Both the position numbers and the translations under genes were made by a program. From contig NZ_BCUR01000004.1 of NCBI RefSeq assembly GCF_003569005.1, positions 1,018,003-1,082,002 on the forward strand: a stretch of 64,000 nt of DNA, in the 5' to 3' direction. This document shows, piece by piece, positions 7,801 to 16,789 of the stretch. The notes under the pieces are model-generated. The model was not told where the DNA came from, did no database searches, and was given only the letters and a program-made list of their open reading frames with translations. Within the stretch, counting starts at the first letter, position 1; every line of letters begins with the position of its first letter. This stretch comes from Vibrio superstes (lineage in GTDB: Bacteria > Pseudomonadota > Gammaproteobacteria > Enterobacterales > Vibrionaceae).

Positions 7801-8010
7801 ATAGGTAGATTAGCGACTGAGCGTTATTGAAGAGTGATGCAATAATGTATCTTATTGTGAGATAAAAAGGTTTTGATTTTGCTACTTTTGTCTTGTATGT
7901 CTAGGCAGTGTTGACCTTTTGCTCGACCAGAAGCCGTTTGGGTAGTGCTGTGTTGGGTATTAAACAAAAATAACCTCAAAAAGTCAGCGGGCCTTAAGAG
8001 CACAGATAAA

Positions 8011-8041
8011 AAAGCACCAGAGGAACCCCCACTGGTGCTTT
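8011..8041 (-). terminator. Terminator of the EF-G-like gene
   Basis: Perfect 10-base inverted repeat AAAGCACCAG / CTGGTGCTTT with an 11-base loop. Read on the minus strand it is followed by a run of T, and it lies just past the stop of the EF-G-like gene. Confidence 0.8.
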
Positions 8042-8059
8042 GCTTGTTTGGCGTTCTAT

Positions 8060-10081
8060 TTACGCAGGATCTAGCTCCTTACATACTCGTTTTTGAACAA
8101 GTGGCGGGGCAGGTTCGTAGTGACTCAAACTCATGGTAAAGGTACCTTCTCCGCCCGTCATTGCCTTGAGTCTTCTCGAGTAGTCTTGAAGCTCATTAAG
8201 AGGCGCTTTAGCCATGATTAGGGTATGGCCGATGCTGATACTCTCACTGCCTTCCACAAGCCCTCTGTTCCCTGCAAGATCACCTGTGACATCACCAACG
8301 CTATTGATAGGCAACTCTAAGGTGAGGTCTACAATAGGCTCTAGAACAATAGGGTTTGCGTCTTGAACGGCTTGAAGAAAGGCTTTTTTACCTGCGATAA
8401 CAAAGGCGATCTCTTTAGAGTCTACAGAGTGGTGTTTACCGTCAAACACAGTCACTTCAATGTCTCGTATTGGATTGCCAGAAATTGTTCCTTCATCCAA
8501 GCCTTGGCGAACGCCTTTTTCAACCGCGGGGATCAGTGACGTAGGGATAGCGCCACCCACTACCTTGTTGACGAATCTAAAGCCTTCGCCACTGGCGAGG
8601 GGGCTGACTTTGAGCTTCACCTCACCAAATTGTCCAGCACCGCCACTTTGTTTTTTGTGGCGATAGAGCGCTTCTGCTTCTCGGGTAATGGTTTCAAAGT
8701 ATTCAACGCTCGGTTGGGAGGTGTCCACTTCTAGCTTGTAAACCTTGGCCATTTTTTCTAGAGCGACCTTGAGATGAAATTCCCCCTGACCGGAGAGTAA
8801 GGTTTCGTTGCTGCGGTGGCGGTGTTCAATCTCCAAGGTAGGGTCTTCACACGCAATACGTTGTAGCACCTCTCCCAATTTTTGTTCATCTCCACGTTTT
8901 TTGGGTTTTAGGCACAGTGAGTACATAGGGCTTGGGAAATCCAAGGTTTTTAAACTGACACCATCTTCATCATGCGAGTCGTGAACAATTGAATCGAAGT
9001 TGAGTTCATTGACCTTGGCGATTACGCAGATATCTCCGGCTCTAGCATGGTCAATTTCATTACGGCTTTTGCCTTGCAGTTGATAAAGGTGCCCAATCTT
9101 AAATGCTTTATTGCTCTCACCAACAAAGAGTTGGCTGCCTGTGTGTAAGTCTCCTTGGAACACTCGAAGGTACGCCATTTTTCCCATATAAGGGTCGACG
9201 CTGACCTTAAACACGTGTGCAACTGTATGCTCTAGAGTCTCACAGTTCACCGGCGTAAGTTTGCCGTCTTTCTCTAGCAAAGGAGGGTTGCCTTCATTAG
9301 GCATCGGCATGAGTTCACTTAGCGTTTTTAGCAGTAACTCTAGTCCAGCGCCTGTTTCTGATGAGACAAAGCAAATTGGGACTATGTGTCGTAGGCGCAG
9401 AGCTTCTTCAAATGGGTCGTGCAGCTGTGTTGCTGTGAGCGATGAGCCTTGTTCTAGGTAGGTTTCCATCAGGTCTTCATCAAGCTCAACCACTTGATCA
9501 ATCAAGGCTTCATGCGCAGTATCAACAGCTTGGATAGAGGTAGTAAGCGTGTAGTCAGGCTCAAAGTAGCAATCGATCACATCAGTGCTATCTTTACTCG
9601 GTAAATTTAACGGTAGGCAGTTACTGCCAAAGATAGTTTGAATCTGCGTAAGGAGTTCGGGTAACTGCTCTGGGCGTGTGTCTATCTTGTTGATGATAAT
9701 CATCTGGCAGTTGTTTCGCTGTTTGGCGAAATCAAACAATCTGCGAGCGCTTTGATTGATTGGAGTATTGGGGTCGATAACAAGCGCCGCTGTTTCAACG
9801 GCAGGAAATACGCTTAGGCTTCTTCCTAGTAATTCGTTCTGTCCTGGAGTGTCGATAACGTTGAGACGGTGTTTTTTGTAGCTTAGGGTGACGGGGGTGG
9901 CTTCGATGCTGTGTTGATAATGAATGGATTGCTCATCAAAATCGGTGACAGTATCACCTCTGTCAACACTCCCAAGGGAGTTGGTTTCATAACAATGAAA
10001 CAGCATCTTTTCTATTAAAGTGGTTTTACCTACACCGGCTTGACCGGTAAATACAATGTTGCGAATGTGATTGATAGGCAT
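8060..10081 (-). CDS. Elongation factor G paralogue (EF-G2-like translational GTPase)
   Basis: A 673-residue translational GTPase with the EF-G domain order. The G domain shows GQAGVGKT (residues 13-20), DTPG (around 78-81) and NKID (around 131-134), and the later domains include RHKKQSGGAGQFGEV and the C-terminal block GDVTGDLAGNRG. It is shorter than the housekeeping FusA (about 700 residues), its G-domain motifs diverge, and it stands alone rather than in the str operon. It therefore belongs to the group of secondary EF-G-like proteins, whose role (recycling, stress translation or accessory) is not settled. AGGAGG lies just before the start. A perfect palindrome, GGCGGGAATTCCCGCC, lies about 80 bases upstream in the probable leader. 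Confidence 0.85.
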   Translation of the reverse strand: MPINHIRNIVFTGQAGVGKTTLIEKMLFHCYETNSLGSVDRGDTVTDFDEQSIHYQHSIEATPVTLSYKKHRLNVIDTPGQNELLGRSLSVFPAVETAALVIDPNTPINQSARRLFDFAKQRNNCQMIIINKIDTRPEQLPELLTQIQTIFGSNCLPLNLPSKDSTDVIDCYFEPDYTLTTSIQAVDTAHEALIDQVVELDEDLMETYLEQGSSLTATQLHDPFEEALRLRHIVPICFVSSETGAGLELLLKTLSELMPMPNEGNPPLLEKDGKLTPVNCETLEHTVAHVFKVSVDPYMGKMAYLRVFQGDLHTGSQLFVGESNKAFKIGHLYQLQGKSRNEIDHARAGDICVIAKVNELNFDSIVHDSHDEDGVSLKTLDFPSPMYSLCLKPKKRGDEQKLGEVLQRIACEDPTLEIEHRHRSNETLLSGQGEFHLKVALEKMAKVYKLEVDTSQPSVEYFETITREAEALYRHKKQSGGAGQFGEVKLKVSPLASGEGFRFVNKVVGGAIPTSLIPAVEKGVRQGLDEGTISGNPIRDIEVTVFDGKHHSVDSKEIAFVIAGKKAFLQAVQDANPIVLEPIVDLTLELPINSVGDVTGDLAGNRGLVEGSESISIGHTLIMAKAPLNELQDYSRRLKAMTGGEGTFTMSLSHYEPAPPLVQKRVCKELDPA

Positions 10082-10484
10082 AGTAGCCTCCTTGCAAGAT
10101 TCTTTCTAGATATCCTCAACCAAAGGCATTGAGAACTAATTTGGGCAATAGAAGGTTGGGGCGGGAATTCCCGCCTTGTCGTCTTCCAAGTCATCTTGCG
10201 AGATAGGAGCCGCATAGGCTGTACTCAATGGAAATTGAACACTGTTATAGCATGACGAATTTCATTGGCTCTTGGTGTGATCAGCCTAGTTATTAGGCCG
10301 TTTGAAAGTTAATCTAAATCAAAATTTACTTAGATAGTTTAAAAGTTGACAAATTTTGAGTGAAGGTTGTGAGTCTGAATGCTATTTGAGAGTGAGGCGT
10401 TGAGTAAATAGTAGGAAAATCGTCGCGTTTTAAAGTAGACTAATCTACCGTGTTTACGTCAATTAAGCAGATCTAAAGAACCCT
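10082..10484. other. Divergent intergenic region between the EF-G-like gene and zur
   Basis: About 400 bases without a convincing gene. A perfect 16-base palindrome (GGCGGGAATTCCCGCC, 10160-10175) could form a hairpin in the leader of the EF-G-like mRNA or bind a dimeric protein. The part nearer zur is AT-rich and holds its promoter, but no clear Zur box was found by eye. Confidence 0.4.
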
Positions 10485-10958
10485 ATGCAAGACCCTCGCG
10501 AAAGCTCTAAAACCGAAGCCATCATTGAACACGCTACTGCCAAGTGCAAGCAAAACGGTGGACAGCTGACAGAAAAACGAAAGAAGATCCTATTGTGTCT
10601 GACTGGAACTCAAAAGGCGCTATCGGCTTATGAAGTCGCTGATCTGTATAAAGAACAGTATGGCCAGAGCATGTCACCGATGTCGGTTTATCGCATATTA
10701 GATTTTCTGCAAGAGCAAGGCTTGATTCATAGACTGCAAATTGCCAATAAATACATCTCATGTATGCACATTACCTGCGCTCATAGCCATGAAACGGCGC
10801 AATTTTTAATTTGTTCTAATTGCTTTAAGGTCAAAGAGGTCAGTATCGATCCTGCACTGTTCAGTGAACTAAGGCAAAACGTCGCTGATGCTGGCTTCGT
10901 ATTTGCTAGTCAGCAACTAGAGGTGAATTGCCTTTGTGAGGATTGCAAAAACCTATAG
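10485..10958 (+). CDS. zur: Zinc uptake regulator Zur (Fur family)
   Basis: A 157-residue Fur-superfamily protein. The N-terminal winged helix (about residues 25-85, including LSAYEVADLY and SPMSVYRILDFL) is followed by a dimerisation domain with the structural zinc site Cys110/Cys113 (LICSNC) and Cys151/Cys154 (CEDC). The CAHSHE block (Cys98, His100, His102) is typical of Zur rather than Fur, which carries an HHDH motif. It should repress zinc-uptake genes when zinc is plentiful. It stands apart from any zinc transporter in this window. Its stop is 10 bases from the end of the convergent GST gene. Confidence 0.85.
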   Translation: MQDPRESSKTEAIIEHATAKCKQNGGQLTEKRKKILLCLTGTQKALSAYEVADLYKEQYGQSMSPMSVYRILDFLQEQGLIHRLQIANKYISCMHITCAHSHETAQFLICSNCFKVKEVSIDPALFSELRQNVADAGFVFASQQLEVNCLCEDCKNL

Positions 10959-10968
10959 GGTTAGTGAG

Positions 10969-11739
10969 CTATTTACCCATCTGAGGTAGCCAATCCAAGA
11001 TAGCTCGTTTGAAGCTTGGGCGTTGCATTATGGCTTCTTTCCACTGTTCAAGGTGCTGATAATTCTCAAATGGAAATTTGGCGGCTTTGAGTACGATAAG
11101 CTGCGGCACCCAGGCAATATCCGCGAGAGAGTATTCTTCTCCGGCTAACCATTTGTGGTCCTTTAAGCGCTCATCCATCTTTTTAAAACAGTCATCAATA
11201 ACCTGTGTCGCATTGACAACGTCTTGCTCAGAAAACCCTTCATTAGAATTAAATCGTTCATGAAACTCGAGTAGAGCCTTATCAAAGGTTTGATTCTTGC
11301 GATAGTCACCCATCTCTTGTTGTGAGCGTTTCATCTTATCGCTGAAACCAAGGTTCGCATACATGTAGGTCTTGATGGATAAGTGATTGTCACGGGCTAG
11401 GTACATCCACTGGTACATCTGGCTTTCGTCCTGTTTGGACTGTGGGCGAAGAGAACCTGATGTGTAGTGTTGATCGATATAGTCGATGATATCCGCCGAA
11501 TCAATGATAACTACGCCGTCGTCCACTAGAGTTGGAACCACAGCATTAGGGTTGATGCCAATGTATTCCTTGGTTAGCTGCTCGCCTTTTTGTAAATCGA
11601 TAGGGTGGCTTTCCCACGCTAAGCCTTTTTCCTCTAGCGCAAGTCTCACTCGCATTGCACAGTTAGAAAATCCTGTGTGGTAGAGATGCAATCCTTTGAA
11701 ACTTTCTACCGATTTATTGGTTGGTTTGATAATACCCAT
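10969..11739 (-). CDS. Glutathione S-transferase family protein
   Basis: A 256-residue protein with an N-terminal thioredoxin-like GST domain (about residues 16-95; HTGFSNCAMRVRLALEEKGL holds the probable catalytic Ser/Cys, and NAVVPTLVDDGVVIIDSADI is the glutathione-binding block) and a C-terminal helical domain with the structural motif YSLADIAWVPQL. It should be a cytoplasmic glutathione-dependent conjugating or reducing enzyme of unknown substrate. GAGGTAAC lies before the start. A long inverted repeat overlaps the likely promoter upstream (11789-11841). Confidence 0.8.
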   Translation of the reverse strand: MGIIKPTNKSVESFKGLHLYHTGFSNCAMRVRLALEEKGLAWESHPIDLQKGEQLTKEYIGINPNAVVPTLVDDGVVIIDSADIIDYIDQHYTSGSLRPQSKQDESQMYQWMYLARDNHLSIKTYMYANLGFSDKMKRSQQEMGDYRKNQTFDKALLEFHERFNSNEGFSEQDVVNATQVIDDCFKKMDERLKDHKWLAGEEYSLADIAWVPQLIVLKAAKFPFENYQHLEQWKEAIMQRPSFKRAILDWLPQMGK

Positions 11740-11788
11740 CTTGTTACCTCTTCATCGATTAGTGCTAGTGAGGGAAATCTGAACAACC

Positions 11789-11841
11789 AAATGGTTGACA
11801 AACACAACTTTAATGTTATTGGTGGATTTTGTCAACCATTT
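11789..11841. promoter_or_regulatory. Long inverted repeat over the GST promoter
   Basis: Perfect 14-base arms AAATGGTTGACAAA and TTTGTCAACCATTT are separated by 25 bases. On the minus strand the right arm contains a consensus -35 (TTGACA), and TAAAGT lies 17 bases further on as a possible -10, aimed at the GST gene. The left arm carries TTGACA on the plus strand. A repressor bound to both arms would cover the promoter. The regulator is not identifiable. Confidence 0.6.
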
Positions 11842-12081
11842 TATGTCTGTCATTTTGTTGGTTCATTTTAAAGAGCTTCAGGAAGGTGCTATCAACAGAA
11901 AACCTAGCTAGATAAAGCGTTGTAATTTAACAATTAAAACGACGGTTTGATGTTTCTAGGTGATCTAGTGGTGGATTGTACAATGTGCGCTGGATCAGCC
12001 TTTGTTAGAGTCATAGAGGTCGGTCTAATCGTTTTAGATCCTGATTATGACCGACGTTTTTAGGCTCTATTGTTGTATATA
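11842..12081. other. Gene-free stretch with an orphan terminator-like hairpin
   Basis: No protein gene is seen. At about 12019-12055 the arms GTCGGTCTAATC and GATTATGACCGAC pair with one bulged base and are followed by GTTTTTA on the plus strand. That resembles an intrinsic terminator, although no plus-strand gene lies upstream. A short RNA ending here is possible, but no clear promoter was identified. Confidence 0.3.
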
Positions 12082-12411
12082 TTATTGGCAATGAATATTG
12101 TCTTTAACCGCTTGTGGAACCGCTATATTGTCACATTTAAGGGTAGTAGGCGCTTTATCTTGTTGCTGTCCATTAGTTTCAACGTACTGGTCGACATCAC
12201 CCGTCGCTTCTAGTTGCACTAGGGCTTGATTGTGCTCAACGGCGTTGATAGTGGCTTGCTGATCAGAAGTCATGGTTGCCATGTGTACCTCGGCTCTGAC
12301 TTCGTCAGTAGACTCTGCAGCATTATTGGGATTTGCTACTGCTGCGCCTGCCATCAATGCAGAAGTAATGAGGCCCAGTTGGATAGTTTTGACGATGTGC
12401 TTGTGGTTCAT
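12082..12411 (-). CDS. Small secreted protein, function unknown
   Basis: A 109-residue protein with a clear Sec signal peptide (cleavage near GAAVANP, about residue 27). The mature part is acidic and rich in Gln, Ala and Val and ends with a two-cysteine tail (LKCDNIAVPQ, then IHCQ), which could form a disulfide. I do not recognise a family. I chose the ATG at 12411 because AGGAGA lies seven bases upstream. An ATG six codons earlier has no ribosome site. It lies downstream of the M19 dipeptidase-like gene but is separated from it by a good terminator, so it is probably independently transcribed. Confidence 0.65.
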   Translation of the reverse strand: MNHKHIVKTIQLGLITSALMAGAAVANPNNAAESTDEVRAEVHMATMTSDQQATINAVEHNQALVQLEATGDVDQYVETNGQQQDKAPTTLKCDNIAVPQAVKDNIHCQ

Positions 12412-12530
12412 GAATATTCTCCTAATCAAAAATCAATGACACCGCAAACGGCTGCGGTGTTTTGCTGTTGATAGAAGATTACATCGGAGTTTGTATATCT
12501 TTTAATCGCATTTGTAGGGTGCTGCCCTAC

Positions 12531-12555
12531 AAAAAACGGCCACTAGGGCCGTTTT
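12531..12555 (-). terminator. Terminator of the M19 dipeptidase-like gene
   Basis: On the minus strand the stem ACGGCC/GGCCGT with a 5-base loop is followed by TTTTT. A second small hairpin (GTAGGG/CCCTAC, 12515-12530) follows it. Confidence 0.8.
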
Positions 12556-12569
12556 GTATAAGGTTACTA

Positions 12570-13793
12570 TTATTTCCAAGATTGCTGATAAACGCGAGTT
12601 AGGTTGCCACCAAACAGCTTACGCAGGTCTTCGTCGGTGTAACCCATTTTCCAAAGTTCATCAACAGTTGCCGCTAGGTGTTTAGAAAGTTCAGCACAGC
12701 CGGTAGCACCTTCATTGAACGCATAAATCATATAACCATTATCGGTATATTTGTCCGCATGCTTCTTGGCAAAAGCGACCACTTTCTCTGTTTTCATCAT
12801 GTCATCGGTAGCGATACCCACATGGTCAACACCAACTACTTGCACCGCACCATCAATCATTTCAGCATATTGCTTTGGTGTAATGTCTTCTGGCCAAACA
12901 CCGTCCATCATCCACTCAGTACCAGTGACCGAGATGACGCCGCCCATGTCGGCTACTGTTTTTGCTTGTTCATCTGAGATCAGGCGATAACAAGGAGCAA
13001 GGCGGTAGTCAGCATCGCCTTTTTTCAAACCCTTGCTTGCCATGCGCTCTTGCGTTTCAGGCACTGTTTCATGAGGCTCACAACCGTAGGTAGAGGCCAG
13101 AGGTGAATGCGAATAGATTGCAGGGACACCCTTATGGTTCTTCTTCATATAATCGGTAATGTCTTTGGTGGTCTGGTTCGACGTATGCGAAAGGTCAACG
13201 GTAATACCGTGTTTCACCATCTCGTCGATGACGTTCTTACCAAAATCGGTTAGACCCGATTTGTCACCACCCATGCCAGAGATCACGCCAACACCGGTTT
13301 GCTCTTTGCCGTTATAAACCAGTTGCATGGTTTTGATGCCCATATCCGCCATGGTTTTTACCTTACTTACATCACCTTCCAGCATCATCGTGGTTTGAGA
13401 GTTCCACATAATTGCGTACTCACCATTTTTGTGTGCCAGTGCAAAATCTTCAGGCGTCTTTACAATGCGTATCTTGGTATCGGCGGATTTGATTGCATGG
13501 TTCCACTTTTGATACTCAGACTGAAATGCTATCCACGTTGGTGTATGCGGCGCGCCTAGAGTAATTGAAGCACCAGTAATGCCACGTTGATGGGCAAGGT
13601 CAATGTATTGCGCTACTTCTGAGTCTTTGTCCCAGCCCGTTTGATAAGGTGATGCATAGAAATCGATAGCGACATTGTCCACAACAAACTGCTGCGCTTT
13701 AGGGGTTGCCTGCTCGTGCCAATCTTTAGTTTCAATGGATGCAAATGCTGAAGTAGACGCAAAGATTATTGATGCAAGAAGTAACTTTTTCAT
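12570..13793 (-). CDS. Secreted M19 (membrane dipeptidase) family protein, atypical metal site
   Basis: A 407-residue exported protein with a cleavable signal (about residues 1-18, ending AFA) and the renal-dipeptidase (M19) fold. M19 enzymes hydrolyse dipeptides with a two-zinc centre. Recognisable pieces are Glu139 (MLEGD), His203 (VDLSHTS), His229 (IYSHSPLAS) and GVDHVGIATDDM. The usual first metal motif, normally a His-x-Asp near the N-terminus, reads DNVAIDF here: Asp44 is kept but the histidine position is Ala42. The enzyme may use a single metal, have changed specificity, or be inactive. I chose ATG 13793, which gives a normal signal peptide; a GTG 12 bases upstream is possible. Confidence 0.75.
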   Translation of the reverse strand: MKKLLLASIIFASTSAFASIETKDWHEQATPKAQQFVVDNVAIDFYASPYQTGWDKDSEVAQYIDLAHQRGITGASITLGAPHTPTWIAFQSEYQKWNHAIKSADTKIRIVKTPEDFALAHKNGEYAIMWNSQTTMMLEGDVSKVKTMADMGIKTMQLVYNGKEQTGVGVISGMGGDKSGLTDFGKNVIDEMVKHGITVDLSHTSNQTTKDITDYMKKNHKGVPAIYSHSPLASTYGCEPHETVPETQERMASKGLKKGDADYRLAPCYRLISDEQAKTVADMGGVISVTGTEWMMDGVWPEDITPKQYAEMIDGAVQVVGVDHVGIATDDMMKTEKVVAFAKKHADKYTDNGYMIYAFNEGATGCAELSKHLAATVDELWKMGYTDEDLRKLFGGNLTRVYQQSWK

Positions 13794-13995
13794 ATCTAAA
13801 TTCACCTGTTTGTTTAGGCTGTATCGCCGTGTTGATGTAGTTACTATAACGGTTGGAAAATCTCCAGATACCCATATTGCGCCACATATTTCAGAATGAT
13901 CTTAGGGTAGGTAAAGCGTGCAAGGTAACTGTAACATATTGATTTGTAATTATTAGCTTAGACTAAATCTCAACTAGTGAAGGAAAATATAACGT

Positions 13996-14157
13996 TTAAG
14001 AGCGATGAAATAGTTGGGTATAGAAGCGCACAATAGTTAAGGCAACCATGACGTACACCAGCATGTTCACCGGCGTCGTGATCTCATAGACGAGCCACTG
14101 TGGGTTGCCGAAGATAGGAGAAAAACAGACTTGCCAAACAAGAAAGGTTGAGAACAA
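13996..14157 (-). CDS. Possible small membrane protein (53 residues, TTG start)
   Basis: An open frame reads MFSTFLVWQVCFSPIFG, then a proline/tyrosine-rich stretch, then one good hydrophobic helix (NMLVYVMVALTIVRFY) and ends TQLFHRS. The frame is longer upstream but has no ATG, so the start at TTG 14157 is a guess and no strong ribosome site was seen. It follows the GH3 gene after a hairpin (AACAACTG/CAGTTGTT). It could be a real small membrane protein or the end of a lost gene. Confidence 0.3.
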   Translation of the reverse strand: MFSTFLVWQVCFSPIFGNPQWLVYEITTPVNMLVYVMVALTIVRFYTQLFHRS

Positions 14158-14203
14158 CTGCCAGTTAAGCTGACAGTTGTTGGTTCTTGTTACAGCTCAG
14201 AGA

Positions 14204-16363
14204 TTAACCTTGAATGGTAAATGTCGCTGATAGCAGAGCGTTTGAGTCGTTACCGATGAATACGTCTATCTCACCTGCATCGTTGGTAAAGCGCTCTTCA
14301 GCGCCGTAGTATGCCAATGATTCGGGTGTAAGCGTTAACTCCACCTGTATTGACTCTGCAGGCTTAAGGGTTACCTTCTTGAATGCCTTGAGCTCTTTTA
14401 CTGGGCGGGTAGTGGAAGCCACTTTTCGTCGAATGTAACACTGGACGGTTTCACTTGCGATAACCTTACCAAGGTTAGTTACGGTCACCAAAACCTGTTG
14501 GTCTTCATTAGGCGTAACCATTGCGTGGGAGAGTGTGATATTGCCAAATTCAAATTGGCTGTAGCTCAACCCAAAGCCAAATGGATACAGTGGGGTTTCT
14601 AAACTGTCTTTGTAGGGGTGATAGTCAGGGAAACCTCGCATTTTACCTATAGGTTTGCGAGCGTAATACATAGGTATTTGCCCTGTGCTACGAGGGACTG
14701 TTATTGGCAATTTACCACTTGGGGATACCTCACCAAACAATAGTCTTGCCACCGCGGTGCCTGTTTCTGTTCCCGACTGCCATGCTTGAAGTAGTGCATC
14801 GGCGTATCGTTCTGTCATCGGTGACGGAATTGGGCGCCCGGTGCACTGCACTACAATCAGAGGCTTACCTGTCTCGCCTATCGCTTGTATGAGTTCTTCT
14901 TGACCTGGTGGTAGCGTCAACTCAGCGATATTACGTGCTTCACCATTACGGCGTTGGCTTTCGCCGACACATAATACGACCACATCAGCGCTGTTAGCGC
15001 ACTCAACCATTTCATCACTAAAGGTGGCGTGCTCAGTTAGAAGCTCAACGTTTTTTACTAGGTTAGCAATGCCTTCTGCAATAGAGGTGACGTCGCCCGC
15101 TTTACCGTCGAGACACCAAGAACCAAGGTGTTGGCGCTTGGAATGTGCATGAGGGCCGATCACTGCAACCTTGTAGGCTTTATCGCGTAAAGGTAACACT
15201 TGGTTGTCGTTCTTAAGCATGACAATACTTTGCTCTGCTAAATCGAGGGCTTGAGCGACGTGATCGGGGTGGCGTAGTATTGTTTTATGCCTATCTGGAT
15301 CAACGTATGGGTTCTCAAATAGGCCCACCTTAAACTTCGCCTCTAACACTCGGCTGGTGGCAAGGTCGATGGCTTGCATTAATTTGCAGTCGTTCTCAAC
15401 TAGTTGCGCTAAATGGTCTTCGTAAGCTTCATTGGTCATGGCCATGTCGATGCCAGCCAGTAGTGCCTTTTTGGCCGCGCCTTCGCCATCTTTAGTGACA
15501 CCAAAATATTCAAGGTCAGCAATGGAACCCCAATCACTGACAATCATACCGTCAAACCCGTTCTCTTCTCTGAGCCAGCCGTTTATGAGCTTTGAAGCGG
15601 ATGAGGTTGGCGTGCCTCCAAGGTCATTGAACGCTGTCATTAAGGTGGCGACACCGGCTTCTACTGCTGATGCGAAAGCAGGTAGGTAGACGTTATGTAA
15701 GGTATTGTCTGTGATTTCCGTTGTGTCGTAATCACGACCTCCCTCTGCAGCACCATAACCCACAAAATGTTTAGCGCAAGCAAGGATAGAGTCAGGGTCA
15801 CTTAGGTCGTCACCTTGGAAACCTTTTACAACAGATTGAGCGAATTGCGAACCGAGATACGGGTCTTCGCCACTACTTTCAATAACCCGTCCCCAACGAG
15901 GATCGCGCACTATGTCTAGCATAGGGGCAAAGGTCCAGTTGATGCCCAGTGACGCCGCCTCTTTAGAGATACTGCGATACGCTTCTTGTACTAGTTTAAG
16001 ATTCCACGAAGCCGCTTGTGCTAAGGGGATCGGAAGCACCGTTGCTTGACCATATATAACGTCTCTGGCAAAAATGATGGGGATGCCCAATCGACTGCCT
16101 TCTACTGAGGCCTTTTGAATTTCGTTTAGCTGCGCTGGCTCTACCGTGTCGACAGGGTTGTTTCCTGCCCAAGCAGTCTCAGCTAAGATTTTCGAACCCC
16201 ATTGTCCCTGTTTAACCTTAGCTAGATAGTGTTGTTTATTGTTTTCGTAGTCATGCATCGGACATTGGCATAACTGACCAATTTTCTCAGCTAAAGTCAT
16301 GCGACCGAGTAAGTCATGTACGCGCTCTTTAACCGGTAATTTAGCGTCTAAATAAGCATTCAT
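14204..16363 (-). CDS. Glycoside hydrolase family 3 beta-glucosidase, cytoplasmic
   Basis: A 719-residue GH3 enzyme without a signal peptide. The TIM-barrel domain holds RDPRWGRVIESSGEDP, the KHFVGYG block and the catalytic nucleophile Asp in MIVSDWGS. The alpha/beta sandwich domain (around residues 375-560) and a C-terminal fibronectin-III-like domain follow. It should release glucose from beta-linked oligosaccharides inside the cell. It fits downstream of the surface GH16 glucanase, but the two genes are 7.5 kb apart and no oligosaccharide transporter lies between them. It could also act on other beta-glucosides or xylosides. Confidence 0.88.
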   Translation of the reverse strand: MNAYLDAKLPVKERVHDLLGRMTLAEKIGQLCQCPMHDYENNKQHYLAKVKQGQWGSKILAETAWAGNNPVDTVEPAQLNEIQKASVEGSRLGIPIIFARDVIYGQATVLPIPLAQAASWNLKLVQEAYRSISKEAASLGINWTFAPMLDIVRDPRWGRVIESSGEDPYLGSQFAQSVVKGFQGDDLSDPDSILACAKHFVGYGAAEGGRDYDTTEITDNTLHNVYLPAFASAVEAGVATLMTAFNDLGGTPTSSASKLINGWLREENGFDGMIVSDWGSIADLEYFGVTKDGEGAAKKALLAGIDMAMTNEAYEDHLAQLVENDCKLMQAIDLATSRVLEAKFKVGLFENPYVDPDRHKTILRHPDHVAQALDLAEQSIVMLKNDNQVLPLRDKAYKVAVIGPHAHSKRQHLGSWCLDGKAGDVTSIAEGIANLVKNVELLTEHATFSDEMVECANSADVVVLCVGESQRRNGEARNIAELTLPPGQEELIQAIGETGKPLIVVQCTGRPIPSPMTERYADALLQAWQSGTETGTAVARLLFGEVSPSGKLPITVPRSTGQIPMYYARKPIGKMRGFPDYHPYKDSLETPLYPFGFGLSYSQFEFGNITLSHAMVTPNEDQQVLVTVTNLGKVIASETVQCYIRRKVASTTRPVKELKAFKKVTLKPAESIQVELTLTPESLAYYGAEERFTNDAGEIDVFIGNDSNALLSATFTIQG

Positions 16364-16789
16364 TACAGCTCCTAAAATGGGATAAATACCCTTGAGATTT
16401 TGGCAATGGCTTAGTTCAACATAGAACGCGTTAAGGGCATAAACTCTTTGTAAGTGAGATGCTAGAACATTGATGCATATCGAGTTTTTAATAGATACAG
16501 CATCAACAGCTTCATTTCGAGCCTGTCTCTGTTTCCCTGTACCCGCCTTGTTCTAGGTGGGAGATGGAGTTAAGACTATAAAATGAGTGCATCTAAGAGA
16601 AGTTTCCCCCTTTTTTAGACGCACTCTAATGGAAAATATCGGCCTGTACTTTGCTAACTAATGAGTGTTGGGATAAGAATTGCTTACTTGTGCGCAAACT
16701 TCACATGCTGATCGGCTTGCCAATGAATCCCTTTAGAAAGTGTTTGTGAAGTAAGGGTTCGCTGGATAAATGACGTTGTCATTTCAGTT
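16364..16789. other. Gene-free region upstream of the GH3 gene
   Basis: Holds the GH3 promoter. A long hairpin has arms GAGTGCATCTAA (16585-16596) and TTAGACGCACTC (16615-16626) with one mismatch and an 18-base loop containing CCCCCTT. On the minus strand, just after the GST-like gene, an ATG-started frame of 32 codons (MTTSFIQRTLTSQTLSKG...) is open but has no clear ribosome site. No LacI-type operator like those near GH16 was found. Confidence 0.35.

Noticed and set aside
12678..12990. Plus-strand open frames opposite the M19 gene
   Set aside because: Shadows of the M19 coding sequence in reverse complement.
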